Shown here: positions 16,428 to 24,558 of the stretch, piece after piece | How positions within the stretch are numbered: position 1 is the first letter of the stretch | Layout: each line of letters begins with the position of its first letter | Assembly: GCA_003104935.1 (NCBI GenBank) | Contig: PQAE01000012.1 | Location: 68,988 to 116,994, forward strand | Origin: Parcubacteria group bacterium | GTDB taxonomy: Bacteria; Patescibacteriota; Patescibacteriia; UBA1558; GWA2-36-10 | Direction: 5' to 3' | DNA: 48,007 nucleotides | Notes under the pieces: model-generated | Told to the model about the DNA's origin: nothing | Database searches by the model: none | The model's input: only the letters and a program-made list of their open reading frames with translations | Program-made: the position numbers and the translations under genes

Positions 16428-17738
16428 CTAAACTACTGAGCCGAGCATTGGCAGGCCGATCCTTCTCCTTTTGGTCTCGCCTTTGAGAATATTATTTTTT
16501 CTTTCGGTGGCTACTCCCCGCTCACCTTGATATTGGCGCCCGGTAATAGCTTTAAAACTAGAACCGATAAATAAAACGTGTTTGCCGTATTTGTCCGCTA
16601 ATTCGTCAAAACTTTGAAAAACCCGGGACATTTTTTCCACATGAATCACACTGGTAAACAGATCCAGCTGATTATTTTTATTTTCCGTCAAATCAATCAA
16701 AACTACACCTGTGGCCCGGTAAAGTTTATCCGCTACAAAAATCTGCTGATAAGCTATACGCACCAAAGGTATTAGTTCCAGCGGCATATCCGTATGCTGA
16801 CTGAGTTTTAATTCTATGCCCCGATAGCGGAAATCCTGGGTTTTGATAAAAATAAATATTTTCTTTGTCGCCAGCTGATGCCGCCGCACTTTAATAAAAG
16901 CATTTTCAATGTTTTTAGATAATTGGGAAAAAACAAATTCCCGGTCGCAAGACGGCGGAGTAAAGGTCTTGGTCTTGCTGATAGACTGATAAGCGTTATG
17001 GGGCGTAGTCACTAGATCATAAACGCTCTGTCCCCGGAGTTCCTGCCAGATCTCCTGATGTGGTTTGCTAAAATTTGCTACTACCCAATCTTTATCTTTA
17101 GTCATAAATTGTCCGGTCGTGCGTATACCCAGAGTATTCATATAAGCCGTAGTCTGCGGTCCAATACCCCAAACTTTAGAAACGGGCAAATCTTTGATAT
17201 AGTATTCAATGTCCCGGCCGCTGATAACAGTCAGGCCCGAGGGTTTAGCCCACTTGGAAGCTATCTTGGCCAAGACCTTGGTCGGAGCCAAACCCAGGGA
17301 AAAAGTAATACCCAACTCCGTGTCCAGATCATGTTTGATTTTCACGGCCATCTCTTCATAAGACATGTGCATAGGCCCGCGCAAACCGGTCAGCTCGGCA
17401 AAACATTCGTCAATACTATATTCTTCTACTATAGAAGTATAACGGCGCACGATATTATACATACGCACCGAATACAAACTATAAGTTTCATAATCCGAGG
17501 GAACTAAAATCACGGACGGCACCAATTTTTTTACTTCCACCAAACTCATGGCACGCTTGATGCCCAAAGCTTTGGCTTCATAGGTGAGTGAGGAAACAAT
17601 GCCTCTTTCCAGGCCGGTCACTACGGGTTTGCCTTTCAGAGCCGGATTTTTAGCTACTTCGCAGGACGCAAAGAAACAATCTCCGTCAATATGGAGAATA
17701 GCCCTGGGCCAAGATGACAAGCTGATGATGGCGGACAT
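16428..17738 (-). CDS. Y-family DNA polymerase (UmuC/DinB-like)
   Basis: 436 aa. Palm motifs: HIDGDCFFASCEVAKNP (first catalytic Asp) and EEYSIDECFAELTG (SIDE-type catalytic acids). Then a helix-hairpin-helix thumb (KVWGIGPQTTAYMNTLGI) and a little-finger domain. Translesion polymerases copy damaged DNA. It begins 1 nt after the lexA stop, forming a two-gene SOS operon like umuDC. The C-terminal 40 residues are basic (KGETKRRRIG). No clear beta-clamp motif was identified by eye. Confidence 0.93.
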   Translation of the reverse strand: MSAIISLSSWPRAILHIDGDCFFASCEVAKNPALKGKPVVTGLERGIVSSLTYEAKALGIKRAMSLVEVKKLVPSVILVPSDYETYSLYSVRMYNIVRRYTSIVEEYSIDECFAELTGLRGPMHMSYEEMAVKIKHDLDTELGITFSLGLAPTKVLAKIASKWAKPSGLTVISGRDIEYYIKDLPVSKVWGIGPQTTAYMNTLGIRTTGQFMTKDKDWVVANFSKPHQEIWQELRGQSVYDLVTTPHNAYQSISKTKTFTPPSCDREFVFSQLSKNIENAFIKVRRHQLATKKIFIFIKTQDFRYRGIELKLSQHTDMPLELIPLVRIAYQQIFVADKLYRATGVVLIDLTENKNNQLDLFTSVIHVEKMSRVFQSFDELADKYGKHVLFIGSSFKAITGRQYQGERGVATERKNNILKGETKRRRIGLPMLGSVV

Positions 17739-17739
17739 G

Positions 17740-18303
17740 CTAATATTTTCTAACTACGCCGGTAACAACGGCGGCGATGTTGAGTGAATCGCTGGGACGA
17801 ATAGTTTTAAATTTATTATTAGCCGGCTCCAGAGAAACCTGATTGCCTTTTTGCCGGAAATATTTGATGGTCCAATTATTATCTACCTCGGCAATGACGA
17901 TATCGCCGTCATGCGGCGTGATATTGCGCTGGACCAGGACGATATCGCCCGGCATAATACCGGCGTCTTTCATAGAATCACCGGAAACTTTGAGCATAAA
18001 AGTAGCTTCTTTGTTAGCGATCAGATATTCGTCAATGGACATAGTGTCAGACAGCTCTTCTTCGCTGGGTGAAGGAAAACCGGCCTCTACCTGGCCCAGC
18101 ACTTTGACCTGGCCAAACAAATGCCGGGGTATCAAATGCCCGCTACTGTCTTTGATTATAAAGCCGTCGGCTATCAGTTTTTGCACCAGGCGGAAAACTG
18201 AATTTTTTGAGTGATAATTAAATAAAGACATCATCTCACTATAGGACGGCAAACGCCGGTGGCTTTTGTAAAACTTAATCAGTTTATTTTTATACTTGTC
18301 CAT
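17740..18303 (-). CDS. lexA: LexA-type SOS repressor (S24 peptidase family)
   Basis: 187 aa. N-terminal winged helix (residues 1-60: LPSYSEMMSLFNYHSKNSVF is the recognition region), then the auto-cleavage Ala-Gly in VEAGFPSP, the catalytic Ser in KVSGDSMKDAGIM and the Lys in WTIKYFRQ. RecA-stimulated self-cleavage would derepress SOS genes. The operator in its own promoter (18434-18449) matches the Gram-positive GAAC-N4-GTTC box. UmuD-like function instead of LexA is possible, but the intact DNA-binding domain favours a repressor. Confidence 0.9.
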   Translation of the reverse strand: MDKYKNKLIKFYKSHRRLPSYSEMMSLFNYHSKNSVFRLVQKLIADGFIIKDSSGHLIPRHLFGQVKVLGQVEAGFPSPSEEELSDTMSIDEYLIANKEATFMLKVSGDSMKDAGIMPGDIVLVQRNITPHDGDIVIAEVDNNWTIKYFRQKGNQVSLEPANNKFKTIRPSDSLNIAAVVTGVVRKY

Positions 18304-18316
18304 ACAATATTATTTA

Positions 18317-18423
18317 GTATGGATCCCCGGGTTAAACCCGAGGATGACCGACTACACATTGTCATTCTCGCCCGACCACGGACTTGTTCCGGGTGAGAGG
18401 CGGGAATCCACGCTTATCCATAC
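18317..18423. repeat. palindromic repeat in the lexA leader
   Basis: GTATGGAT (18317-18324) and ATCCATAC (18416-18423) bound a 107-nt element. It holds a hairpin around CCCGGGTT/AACCCGAGG and a second GC-rich hairpin with TCATTCTCG...GGCGGGAAT. It fills most of the 5' leader between the lexA promoter and its ATG. It resembles the dispersed palindromic repeats elsewhere in the window. Confidence 0.7.
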
Positions 18424-18427
18424 CTCT

Positions 18428-18456
18428 ATTATAGTGAACGTTTGTTCACAAGTCAA
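18428..18456 (-). promoter_or_regulatory. lexA promoter with LexA box in the spacer
   Basis: Minus strand TTGACT (18451-18456), exactly 17-nt spacer, TATAAT (18428-18433). The spacer is almost entirely the palindrome GTGAACAAACGTTCAC (18434-18449), which contains GAAC-N4-GTTC, the Gram-positive-type SOS box. A bound repressor would directly cover RNA polymerase contacts, giving autoregulation of lexA-umuC. Confidence 0.85.
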
Positions 18457-18516
18457 ATAGTAATGACAAAAAGCCAATTTAGGTATAGAATATAGGCATA
18501 ATTAATTAAATTAACT

Positions 18517-18807
18517 ATGCAATTAGCAATCAATCTGCCTCTAGTCCTGCGCTGGCTCAAAAAATATCTGGGAGAAATATTATTAGTCTTCGGAACTGCC
18601 CTGACTGTTTTTAATCTGTCCGGTTTTGTCCATAAGTCCCAGCGCTTTTACACTCCCCCTAAACCGCCAGCGGTCACTGACACTTACTGGCAAAGTATTT
18701 ATTATTTTACCGATACGCAGAGAATACTGATTACTATCGGAATCATTTTAATCATAACCGGAATTTTGGTCTTGAAAAATAAAAAAAATAGACAATTGTT
18801 AAATTAG
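18517..18807 (+). CDS. small two-helix membrane protein
   Basis: 96 aa. Helix 1 at about residues 18-36 (LGEILLVFGTALTVFNLSGF), an external loop of about 30 residues with PPKPPAVTDTYW, and helix 2 at about residues 69-87 (ILITIGIILIITGILVL), ending in Lys/Asn-rich KNKKNRQ. Transcribed divergently from lexA, first of a + strand trio. TAGAAT/TATAGGCATAAT sequences just upstream may form its promoter. No family recognised and no SD. Confidence 0.65.
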   Translation: MQLAINLPLVLRWLKKYLGEILLVFGTALTVFNLSGFVHKSQRFYTPPKPPAVTDTYWQSIYYFTDTQRILITIGIILIITGILVLKNKKNRQLLN

Positions 18808-18809
18808 AC

Positions 18810-19013
18810 ATGAACAAAATCATTTTGGCCTTAACAATTATCCTGCTTCTGGGAGCTTCGTGCGCGGTCAAACCACGGACCGATGCCGAGTGCCTGAAAG
18901 CCTGCTATACCGAGTACGGAGAAGTACCCAAATATAATGCCAGAACTGAAGCGGCCCTAAATATTGCCGTAGACCAAGCTTGCCAGGCGCGTTGCAATGT
19001 AATAAATAAATAA
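18810..19013 (+). CDS. small lipoprotein with twin CX3C motifs
   Basis: 67 aa, 2 nt after the previous stop. Signal with lipobox LLLGASC (lipidated Cys at residue 18). The mature part has C-x3-C twice (AECLKACYTEYG and DQACQARCN), the pattern of a disulfide-stapled helical hairpin. It should be anchored to the outer leaflet of the cytoplasmic membrane. Function unknown. Confidence 0.65.
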   Translation: MNKIILALTIILLLGASCAVKPRTDAECLKACYTEYGEVPKYNARTEAALNIAVDQACQARCNVINK

Positions 19014-19075
19014 AATCTATTTTGACAAGCAAGCAAAAAACCTGATAAAATATAGCAACAATCATTAACTAGAAA

Positions 19076-19609
19076 ATGCTTATGAAGAAAGCGATGAAGC
19101 CCGCCATAGGCGAGTCCGCCTCGGGCGGAAAAAGCAAACAAATCACAACGCCAAATCTCCGGGGGCTAGAAACGCTAATCCGTGGAGTTGTCCACAGCGA
19201 GCTGGAACCAATCCGGAAAGAGATTGGAGGGCTAGCAACCAAGAAAGAACTTGAGGGTTTGGCTACTAAAAAGGAACTTGAGGAACTAGCTACCAAGAAA
19301 GACCTTGAAGGGTTGGCTACTAAAAAGGAACTTGAAGGGTTGGCTACCAAGAAAGACCTTGAAAAGGTTGCAAACGATCTGACAGGCCTACGCCAGCACA
19401 CCGACTCCTCTTTTGAACAAGTGCACGCAGAAATCAAGGATTTGGTCCAACACTTTAATCAGAGCCAAGTCGAGCAAAACCGACACTTTGAAGGGCTCCT
19501 GCGTGAGCACCATGAAAGCCTGATAGAATCAATCAATGAGGTTATCATCAACGATAAGCTCGGATCACTAGAGCGGCGCGTTAGTAAACTGGAAGCCGCC
19601 CAAGCTTAA
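19076..19609 (+). CDS. coiled-coil protein with five 9-residue repeats
   Basis: 177 aa, highly charged. After a basic N-terminus comes a conserved-looking segment (LETLIRGVVHSELEPIRKEI), five tandem 9-aa repeats GLATKKELE (residues 52-96, DNA 19229-19363) and a C-terminal coiled coil ending SLERRVSKLEAAQA. Start: ATG at 19076 or 19082, no SD. DNA encoding the N-terminus carries two small palindromes (CGCC-ATA-GGCG and TCCGCC-TCG-GGCGGA, 19102-19129), as if a repeat had been inserted in frame. Probably a structural or scaffolding protein; no enzyme motif. Confidence 0.65.
   Translation: MLMKKAMKPAIGESASGGKSKQITTPNLRGLETLIRGVVHSELEPIRKEIGGLATKKELEGLATKKELEELATKKDLEGLATKKELEGLATKKDLEKVANDLTGLRQHTDSSFEQVHAEIKDLVQHFNQSQVEQNRHFEGLLREHHESLIESINEVIINDKLGSLERRVSKLEAAQA
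19229..19363 (+). repeat. five 27-bp tandem repeats in the coiled-coil gene
   Basis: Units starting at 19229, 19256, 19283, 19310 and 19337 encode (G/E)LATKK(E/D)LE. Codons alternate (GCAACC, GCTACT, GCTACC), so the copies have diverged at synonymous positions. Copy number could change by unequal recombination. Confidence 0.85.
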
Positions 19610-19624
19610 TTCCTGATATTAAAA

Positions 19625-19652
19625 AAAATACTCGGCAACTGCTGAGTATTTT
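19625..19652 (+). terminator. intrinsic terminator of the + strand trio
   Basis: AAAATACTC / GAGTATTTT 9-bp stem, 10-nt loop, followed by ATTT, 16 nt after the stop at 19609. Roughly symmetrical, so it may also work on the minus strand. Confidence 0.75.
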
Positions 19653-19690
19653 ATTTCACTAAGATTTATTCGAAAAGCCAATCAAAATTT

Positions 19691-19770
19691 CCCCTTTAAT
19701 AAAAGGGGTACAGGCGCAATGAAGGGATTTAAAACCCCCTCTCGCTCCCCATTGTCAGGGGGAGGGTTTA
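19691..19770. repeat. palindromic dispersed repeat
   Basis: CCCCTTT-AAT-AAAAGGGG hairpin (19691-19708) followed by CCCCCT...AGGGGG around CTCCCCATTG. A related form is present at 30820-30885. It lies at the 3' end of the glycoside-hydrolase operon and may serve as its transcription end. Confidence 0.6.
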
Positions 19771-19778
19771 ACAGAAAA

Positions 19779-20789
19779 TTATTTACCAAATATCTCTCTT
19801 GCTAAATCCCAATACTCGCTCCGGCCCTGCACTTTTTCCCAATACCACCACTCTACTCCCCAAAGATAAGCCTGCTTAAAATCCACGTTTATGGCAAACT
19901 GCAGATTGGCCTTAAATTGATCGATATCAAATGATTTGCGCGATTCGGCCAAAGGCATATCCACTAGACTGCCCTGCGGCACCCAGGGCTCGGCCTGTAG
20001 CTCGCTGATAATGGCCGTATTTCGGTTTACTCCGGCTTGATCGGCTTTGAACTTATAATACAGCGCCGGCCAGGGATAGCGGAAATATCCCACCCATTTG
20101 CTCCATACCACCCGATACATCGTCGTACCAAAAATATCGCCAATCTTATTTTCCTCTTTCCAGTTGCTGAGCTCGCCCGAGCCGGTCACTATCACCGGAC
20201 GGGTGTTATCAAGTTTTTTTACCAAAGCCACTTCTTGCTCTAAAAATTTTTTGTCGCCGGGTGGACATTCACCAAAGGAATCCAGTAGCGGTTCATTTTC
20301 CACCTGCCAGGCGACGATATTTTTGTTGTCACGATAACGTTCCACTACAACTTGAAGCATAGCCATAGTCCGGCTTTTGACCTCTGCGGTACTGGAATTC
20401 TTTAACCAAACTGGGGCATGACACTCGGGCCAGCGTGGCAACCTCCAGCCGATATTGACGATAAATTTAACATCGCGCTTAGCTCCCTCGGCTAGCATAT
20501 AATCATAATCGCCATAATCCCACTCCCCTTGGACTTTTTCAATCTCATCCCAATAGATCGGCAGGCGGATATTTTTCGCCTGCAAATCGTCCAGGATAGC
20601 CCCATAAGTTTCTTTCCAATCCAAGCCAAGGTCGGCGGCAAACTTACCGGAATAAGTCACTCCCCAATAATCCGTTTTGGCCGCCAGATTATACCTGGAC
20701 GGATAATGTTTGGCCAATTTAGAATACCAAGCTAAAAAAACTACTATAATTATTACAAGGAAAATCAACATAAAAGTTTTTCTGGCCAT
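19779..20789 (-). CDS. membrane-anchored clan-A glycoside hydrolase
   Basis: 336 aa. One N-terminal helix (residues 5-22) anchors it. The rest reads as a TIM-barrel hydrolase: KNIRLPIYWDEIEKVQGEWD, then WQVENEPLLDSF with the clan-A acid/base NE pair (about residue 167), and a candidate nucleophile Glu in AIISELQAEPW (about residue 244). It resembles GH5/GH39/GH42-type enzymes acting on beta-glycans. Expected outside the cytoplasm. Last gene of the 24516-19779 operon, 2 nt after the transporter. Confidence 0.82.
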   Translation of the reverse strand: MARKTFMLIFLVIIIVVFLAWYSKLAKHYPSRYNLAAKTDYWGVTYSGKFAADLGLDWKETYGAILDDLQAKNIRLPIYWDEIEKVQGEWDYGDYDYMLAEGAKRDVKFIVNIGWRLPRWPECHAPVWLKNSSTAEVKSRTMAMLQVVVERYRDNKNIVAWQVENEPLLDSFGECPPGDKKFLEQEVALVKKLDNTRPVIVTGSGELSNWKEENKIGDIFGTTMYRVVWSKWVGYFRYPWPALYYKFKADQAGVNRNTAIISELQAEPWVPQGSLVDMPLAESRKSFDIDQFKANLQFAINVDFKQAYLWGVEWWYWEKVQGRSEYWDLAREIFGK

Positions 20790-20791
20790 AA

Positions 20792-21727
20792 TTAACTCAC
20801 TACCAAATAAAGCCCCACCACGATGAGGACAATGGCGAACAGCTTATTCCTCAGGATAGAACGGGAGATTTTTTCCTGCAGTGCCCGGGGATAAAAAATT
20901 GACATGACTGAAGTCAAGATCAATAGCGAAACATATTGCACGCCCTGCAAAGCGTTGACTATAGCTACCGATCCCAGGGCAATAGCATAATTTTGCAGTA
21001 AAAAGCCGCCGCCGCCCACTAGCTGGTTGACTAAAAAAAACGAACGCACCCGCCGGCTTTTTATCTTTCTGATACCGTCAAATATCTCTTGCCGATATTC
21101 CGCCGGAACTAATATCAGTATTGAAACCAGAGCCGTACCTAGACGCAACCAGATAAAAGCGCTCATAAAACCCTGCTGGGAATAAAGGTACTTGCTACCG
21201 ATAAAAAATAAAGCAAAGACAAAAGCGGCGGCAATAGCCGAAGCCACGCCCAGACGGTGATTGATGCTCTCCACACTAAACCAGGCCTGTACCTTGTGCC
21301 AAAGGTCGTGGGCCTGGGGTATGCCTGAAAATACTATAGCCCCCAGCACCAAAAAACTAAGGGCCAGCCACTGGCGTCCGCTAAAATGTTCACCCAAAAA
21401 ACTAATAGACAATAATAACGTAAAAATCGGTACCGTCGCTCCGATAATGGTGATGATCTGAGAGGCCTCGCCTTCTTTAAGGGCTTTATACATCAGCAAC
21501 ATCGCTATTGGCGCCAGCGCCCCGATCAGAACATTATAGAAAAAAAGGGTCCAGCCCGGCCACTCCAGAAACCAGGGGGACAGCAAAAAAACTGCCAAAC
21601 TGAATAGACTGATTAAAAACGCATAAGTCTTAGAACTGGTGATATATTTGTCCAGCAAAAACTTATCGCCGATATTGCCGATAGCGAAAATGAAATAAGA
21701 AATGACAGCGATCAGTACCCAGGACAT
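20792..21727 (-). CDS. EamA/DMT-family transporter
   Basis: 311 aa from ATG at 21727 (MSWVLIAVISYFIFAIGNIG); a longer frame begins with TTG inside the preceding gene. About ten hydrophobic helices form two EamA halves, with ALKEGEASQIITIIGATVPIF in half 1 and AIALGSVAIVNALQGVQYVS in half 2, both typical of drug/metabolite transporters. Substrate unknown. It starts 4 nt after the OLD gene stop, no SD, so translation is probably coupled. Confidence 0.85.
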   Translation of the reverse strand: MSWVLIAVISYFIFAIGNIGDKFLLDKYITSSKTYAFLISLFSLAVFLLSPWFLEWPGWTLFFYNVLIGALAPIAMLLMYKALKEGEASQIITIIGATVPIFTLLLSISFLGEHFSGRQWLALSFLVLGAIVFSGIPQAHDLWHKVQAWFSVESINHRLGVASAIAAAFVFALFFIGSKYLYSQQGFMSAFIWLRLGTALVSILILVPAEYRQEIFDGIRKIKSRRVRSFFLVNQLVGGGGFLLQNYAIALGSVAIVNALQGVQYVSLLILTSVMSIFYPRALQEKISRSILRNKLFAIVLIVVGLYLVVS

Positions 21728-21731
21728 AGGT

Positions 21732-23063
21732 TCATAAATGTTCAATAATATTACGTAAATTATTCATCTTAGCGGACTTATACTCCTCGGCCGTCAGCAG
21801 ATTGGCCGCCCGCAGAGCGCTAAGCGATTTACTGTCTTCAGTCTGATAACGACGGGGATAATTATCTTCCAGAGAGCCGTTATCAAAAATATGGATATTA
21901 TAACGCTTGAGTTCGCTGATTAACTTAGACTCATCAGCAACGGGTATTTTTATGTTCAAAAAAGTCATAATTTCTTGGATATGCTGGGTGCGGAGCGCAT
22001 CGCGATCCAGAACAATCACAAAAGGAATATTAAAAATATTCAGTAAATAAAGATAGATCTTCATATTGCCCTTGCCGTGAGTCTGCACCACCTTGATGTC
22101 TTTGTCACCTTTATAAAACTTATCAATCAGTCCCCGTAGCAACATGCGGTCGGAGATGCCCTCCACCAGCACTACCTCGTCGGAAAAAAACATCTCCAGA
22201 TTATCGGCATTGAGCTCCTGGAGCAGGCGTTGATAATCATACTGATTCTCCTGTAGAGTAAAAATCCTGGTGCTACGTTCGTCTTTGACTACCCGCATCA
22301 CCTGCGGCAAAGTAATGGGCGTGATGAATAAGGGCGAGTGGGTAGTAAAAAAAATCTGGCCCACCTGGGAATTTTCCATAGCCCAGAGCAGTTTTTTAAC
22401 CAGCGCCGGATGCAGATGGATTTCCGGCTCATCGATCATCACTACCGTGTATTCCGGGTGGATGATATACAGCAAAATCGTAAAGATGCGACGGAAACCA
22501 GAACCTAGGCGATCAATGGTCACCCGTCGATCATTTTCATACAAGCCGGCATGGGCATAATCCACATCCATGGCGTTTTCCCCGGCCTTGATTTTGGGAA
22601 AATGCTGATGCAAAATCTGGGTAAATTTTCCCCAGGCGCCCTGATAATGCTTTAAACTGGCAAAATCATTTTCTATCTGCCGAAAATTTGCCAAGGCGGT
22701 TTCGTTTAACCTCTTCACTCGCGAGCACAGAAGTTTTTTAAGGGCATTGTTATAAGGTAATTCACGGTCGGCAAAAATCAACTGGCGGTGGCCGTTTTCT
22801 AAAACAAAATTGGCTTGACGGTCGGGCAGTTGGTATTTTCTCTGTTCTTCTTCGCTAAACTTTAGTTCTAGCTCGACATCGGCCTTGTGATAATAAAGAT
22901 AGCTATTTTCCTCCGGATCGCACAAAGCCAGCTCGATGGCGTCTAAAAAATTACTCTTACCCACATTATTTTGTCCGATAAAAATATTCACCGGATGCGG
23001 CTCCAAGACAATGGGCTCCTTTATATTTTTATAGTAATTTATTTTTATTTTTGTTATTACCAT
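21732..23063 (-). CDS. OLD-family ATPase with TOPRIM nuclease domain
   Basis: 443 aa. N-terminal ABC-type ATPase: FIGQNNVGKSNFLDAI (Walker A), RLGSGFRRIFTILLY (signature region), VVMIDEPEIHLHP (Walker B) and FFTTHSPLF (switch His). C-terminal TOPRIM: VVLVEGISDRMLL (Glu) and VIVLDRDALR (DxD). The domain order matches class 1 OLD nucleases. No UvrD-like helicase follows, so it is not a Gabija pair. Its neighbours are glycan and transport genes, which is unusual for a defence gene. It starts 8 nt after the GT-B-like gene. Confidence 0.88.
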   Translation of the reverse strand: MVITKIKINYYKNIKEPIVLEPHPVNIFIGQNNVGKSNFLDAIELALCDPEENSYLYYHKADVELELKFSEEEQRKYQLPDRQANFVLENGHRQLIFADRELPYNNALKKLLCSRVKRLNETALANFRQIENDFASLKHYQGAWGKFTQILHQHFPKIKAGENAMDVDYAHAGLYENDRRVTIDRLGSGFRRIFTILLYIIHPEYTVVMIDEPEIHLHPALVKKLLWAMENSQVGQIFFTTHSPLFITPITLPQVMRVVKDERSTRIFTLQENQYDYQRLLQELNADNLEMFFSDEVVLVEGISDRMLLRGLIDKFYKGDKDIKVVQTHGKGNMKIYLYLLNIFNIPFVIVLDRDALRTQHIQEIMTFLNIKIPVADESKLISELKRYNIHIFDNGSLEDNYPRRYQTEDSKSLSALRAANLLTAEEYKSAKMNNLRNIIEHL

Positions 23064-23071
23064 CCTGCCTT

Positions 23072-24436
23072 TTAGAGTAGATGAACATCTTCTATTTCAC
23101 TGACCCGGCCTTTGAGGATGATGTCCTCAATATGATAAGTACCCAGCTTAGGGGCGTCCAGATAACCTTCCATGGCCGCCTCGGCCAGCCAGCCGGAATT
23201 TAACCAGTCAAAAAGCCACTCATTCACATAGCGCGGATCTTCACTGTTAATGCCGCCACCGATAGCGATCAGCCAGTCACGATTGTATCTTTCCTGAGCC
23301 CCGACCGGGTCAGCCATCACAATCGGCAAACCCAGACCCGTATAAAAAGTCAGCTCGGACGGTTTGGTCCAGAGGACATCGGTGGTACGTAAAGCCTTAT
23401 TAAAACTCTTGAAATACTCCATCTTATCGTTGGCATAGAGCACGTTGACATTTGGCAGATTTTCCAGTTTATATTCTTTGAGTACCCGTTCGTAATAAAG
23501 ATAAACGTCATTTCTGATGCCGGCCACCAGATTGAGCCGTAACATATTTTTGCGACAGTGATTAGCCAGGCGCTCCACGATAGTTACACCCACATCCCGC
23601 TGGGCTCCGGCTCCGCCCACAGCAAAAGTAACGGTTAGGGGGTGCTTGTTTTTCTTTATTTCGTTGACCGGGCAAAGATAGGCCTCGATCAATTTGGCAT
23701 ATTTTTTACGATAAACGCCGCGGGGATCCAAATTATACAAACGGCCCCGCAGGTCTTTTTTCAATATGGGTTGTTCGCGGCCGCCGATATTTTCCTTAGG
23801 CAAAGGAAAACCGGTGACATAGATTTTATGCGCCGCCACTCCGTAAAGCTGTAGTCTTTCCTTGACGCGCTTGTTCGGAACTAAATAAATGATGCGGCTC
23901 TTGTGCGAATTAGGCGGCGCCCAGGCTCGGGCCACGTCGGCATCACAGACCACGGCATAGATCGCTTCTTTAAAATTATGCGCTTCGGCAAAATAGGCGG
24001 TCACAAAAAAAGTTGACAGTAGCGGTAAACGGGTTTTGTTTAATTCCTGGACCAAGGCCAAACCCAGACCATTGCTGATGCGTTTGATAAAATAATTTAA
24101 CTGGCTGGAGATACGCGACAAATCGCGGCGGGGATAAAACGGTTCGATCCGCTGAAAATAATCCATGATTCCGAAAGCGGCCGATCCTATGAGCGGCACT
24201 CTTTTGAAACGGGATATTAATTCATACCAAAAACGGCTCCCCTCCCAGGTGCGCTGTTCTCTGGCGCTGATCCCGGGATAACGATTGGCATTGATAATCT
24301 GGCCGCCATAAGCCACATCCAAAAAAGGATAAGCCGCCCGCTGGTGCCCGTAACCCATGTCTACGGCCACCACGTGCATTTTTTCATGAGGATGCAAAAG
24401 CGCCGTGACACCCCCCTTTGTTTTATCTTTTGACAT
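23072..24436 (-). CDS. GT-B-like putative glycosyltransferase (MGDG-synthase/MurG-like)
   Basis: 454 aa. N-terminal MHVVAVDMGYGHQRAAYPF is the GHxxAA-type loop of GT28-like enzymes such as diacylglycerol glucosyltransferases. The C-terminal half has TFAVGGAGAQRDVG and WTKPSELTFYTGLGLPIVM, comparable to the donor-binding TKPGG region of that fold. Probably adds sugar to a lipid or glycan at the membrane face. Exact family not known to me. ATG overlaps the stop of the 26-aa ORF by 1 nt (TAATG). Confidence 0.65.
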   Translation of the reverse strand: MSKDKTKGGVTALLHPHEKMHVVAVDMGYGHQRAAYPFLDVAYGGQIINANRYPGISAREQRTWEGSRFWYELISRFKRVPLIGSAAFGIMDYFQRIEPFYPRRDLSRISSQLNYFIKRISNGLGLALVQELNKTRLPLLSTFFVTAYFAEAHNFKEAIYAVVCDADVARAWAPPNSHKSRIIYLVPNKRVKERLQLYGVAAHKIYVTGFPLPKENIGGREQPILKKDLRGRLYNLDPRGVYRKKYAKLIEAYLCPVNEIKKNKHPLTVTFAVGGAGAQRDVGVTIVERLANHCRKNMLRLNLVAGIRNDVYLYYERVLKEYKLENLPNVNVLYANDKMEYFKSFNKALRTTDVLWTKPSELTFYTGLGLPIVMADPVGAQERYNRDWLIAIGGGINSEDPRYVNEWLFDWLNSGWLAEAAMEGYLDAPKLGTYHIEDIILKGRVSEIEDVHLL

Positions 24437-24516
24437 TAGCGAAAACGCAAAGTTTCAATAATCTTACCTCTTTTGTGGCGATGTTTTTTTCGAGCCTGCT
24501 TTTTCTTTTTGTTCAT
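24436..24516 (-). CDS. 26-aa highly basic protein
   Basis: Product MNKKKKQARKKHRHKRGKII plus ETLRFR: 14 of 26 residues are Lys/Arg. It looks like the tiny basic ribosome-associated proteins (THX/COX24-like), but it is too short to prove. Support: own extended -10 promoter 24 nt upstream and a TAATG overlap with the next gene, showing the reading frame is used for coupling. Confidence 0.6.
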   Translation of the reverse strand: MNKKKKQARKKHRHKRGKIIETLRFR

Positions 24517-24539
24517 AAACAAAAAAAATTATCGCCTAT

Positions 24540-24548
24540 ATTATACCA
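24540..24548 (-). promoter_or_regulatory. extended -10 promoter of the 24516-19779 operon
   Basis: Minus strand TGGTATAAT (TGn-TATAAT). No good -35 at 17 nt, as expected for an extended -10 promoter. Confidence 0.6.
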
Positions 24549-24558
24549 TAAAATAAGC

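Noticed and set aside
21732-23063. Gabija (GajA) defence system
   Set aside because: The OLD-TOPRIM protein fits GajA architecture, but no GajB-type UvrD helicase is adjacent; neighbours are a GT-B-like enzyme and a transporter.
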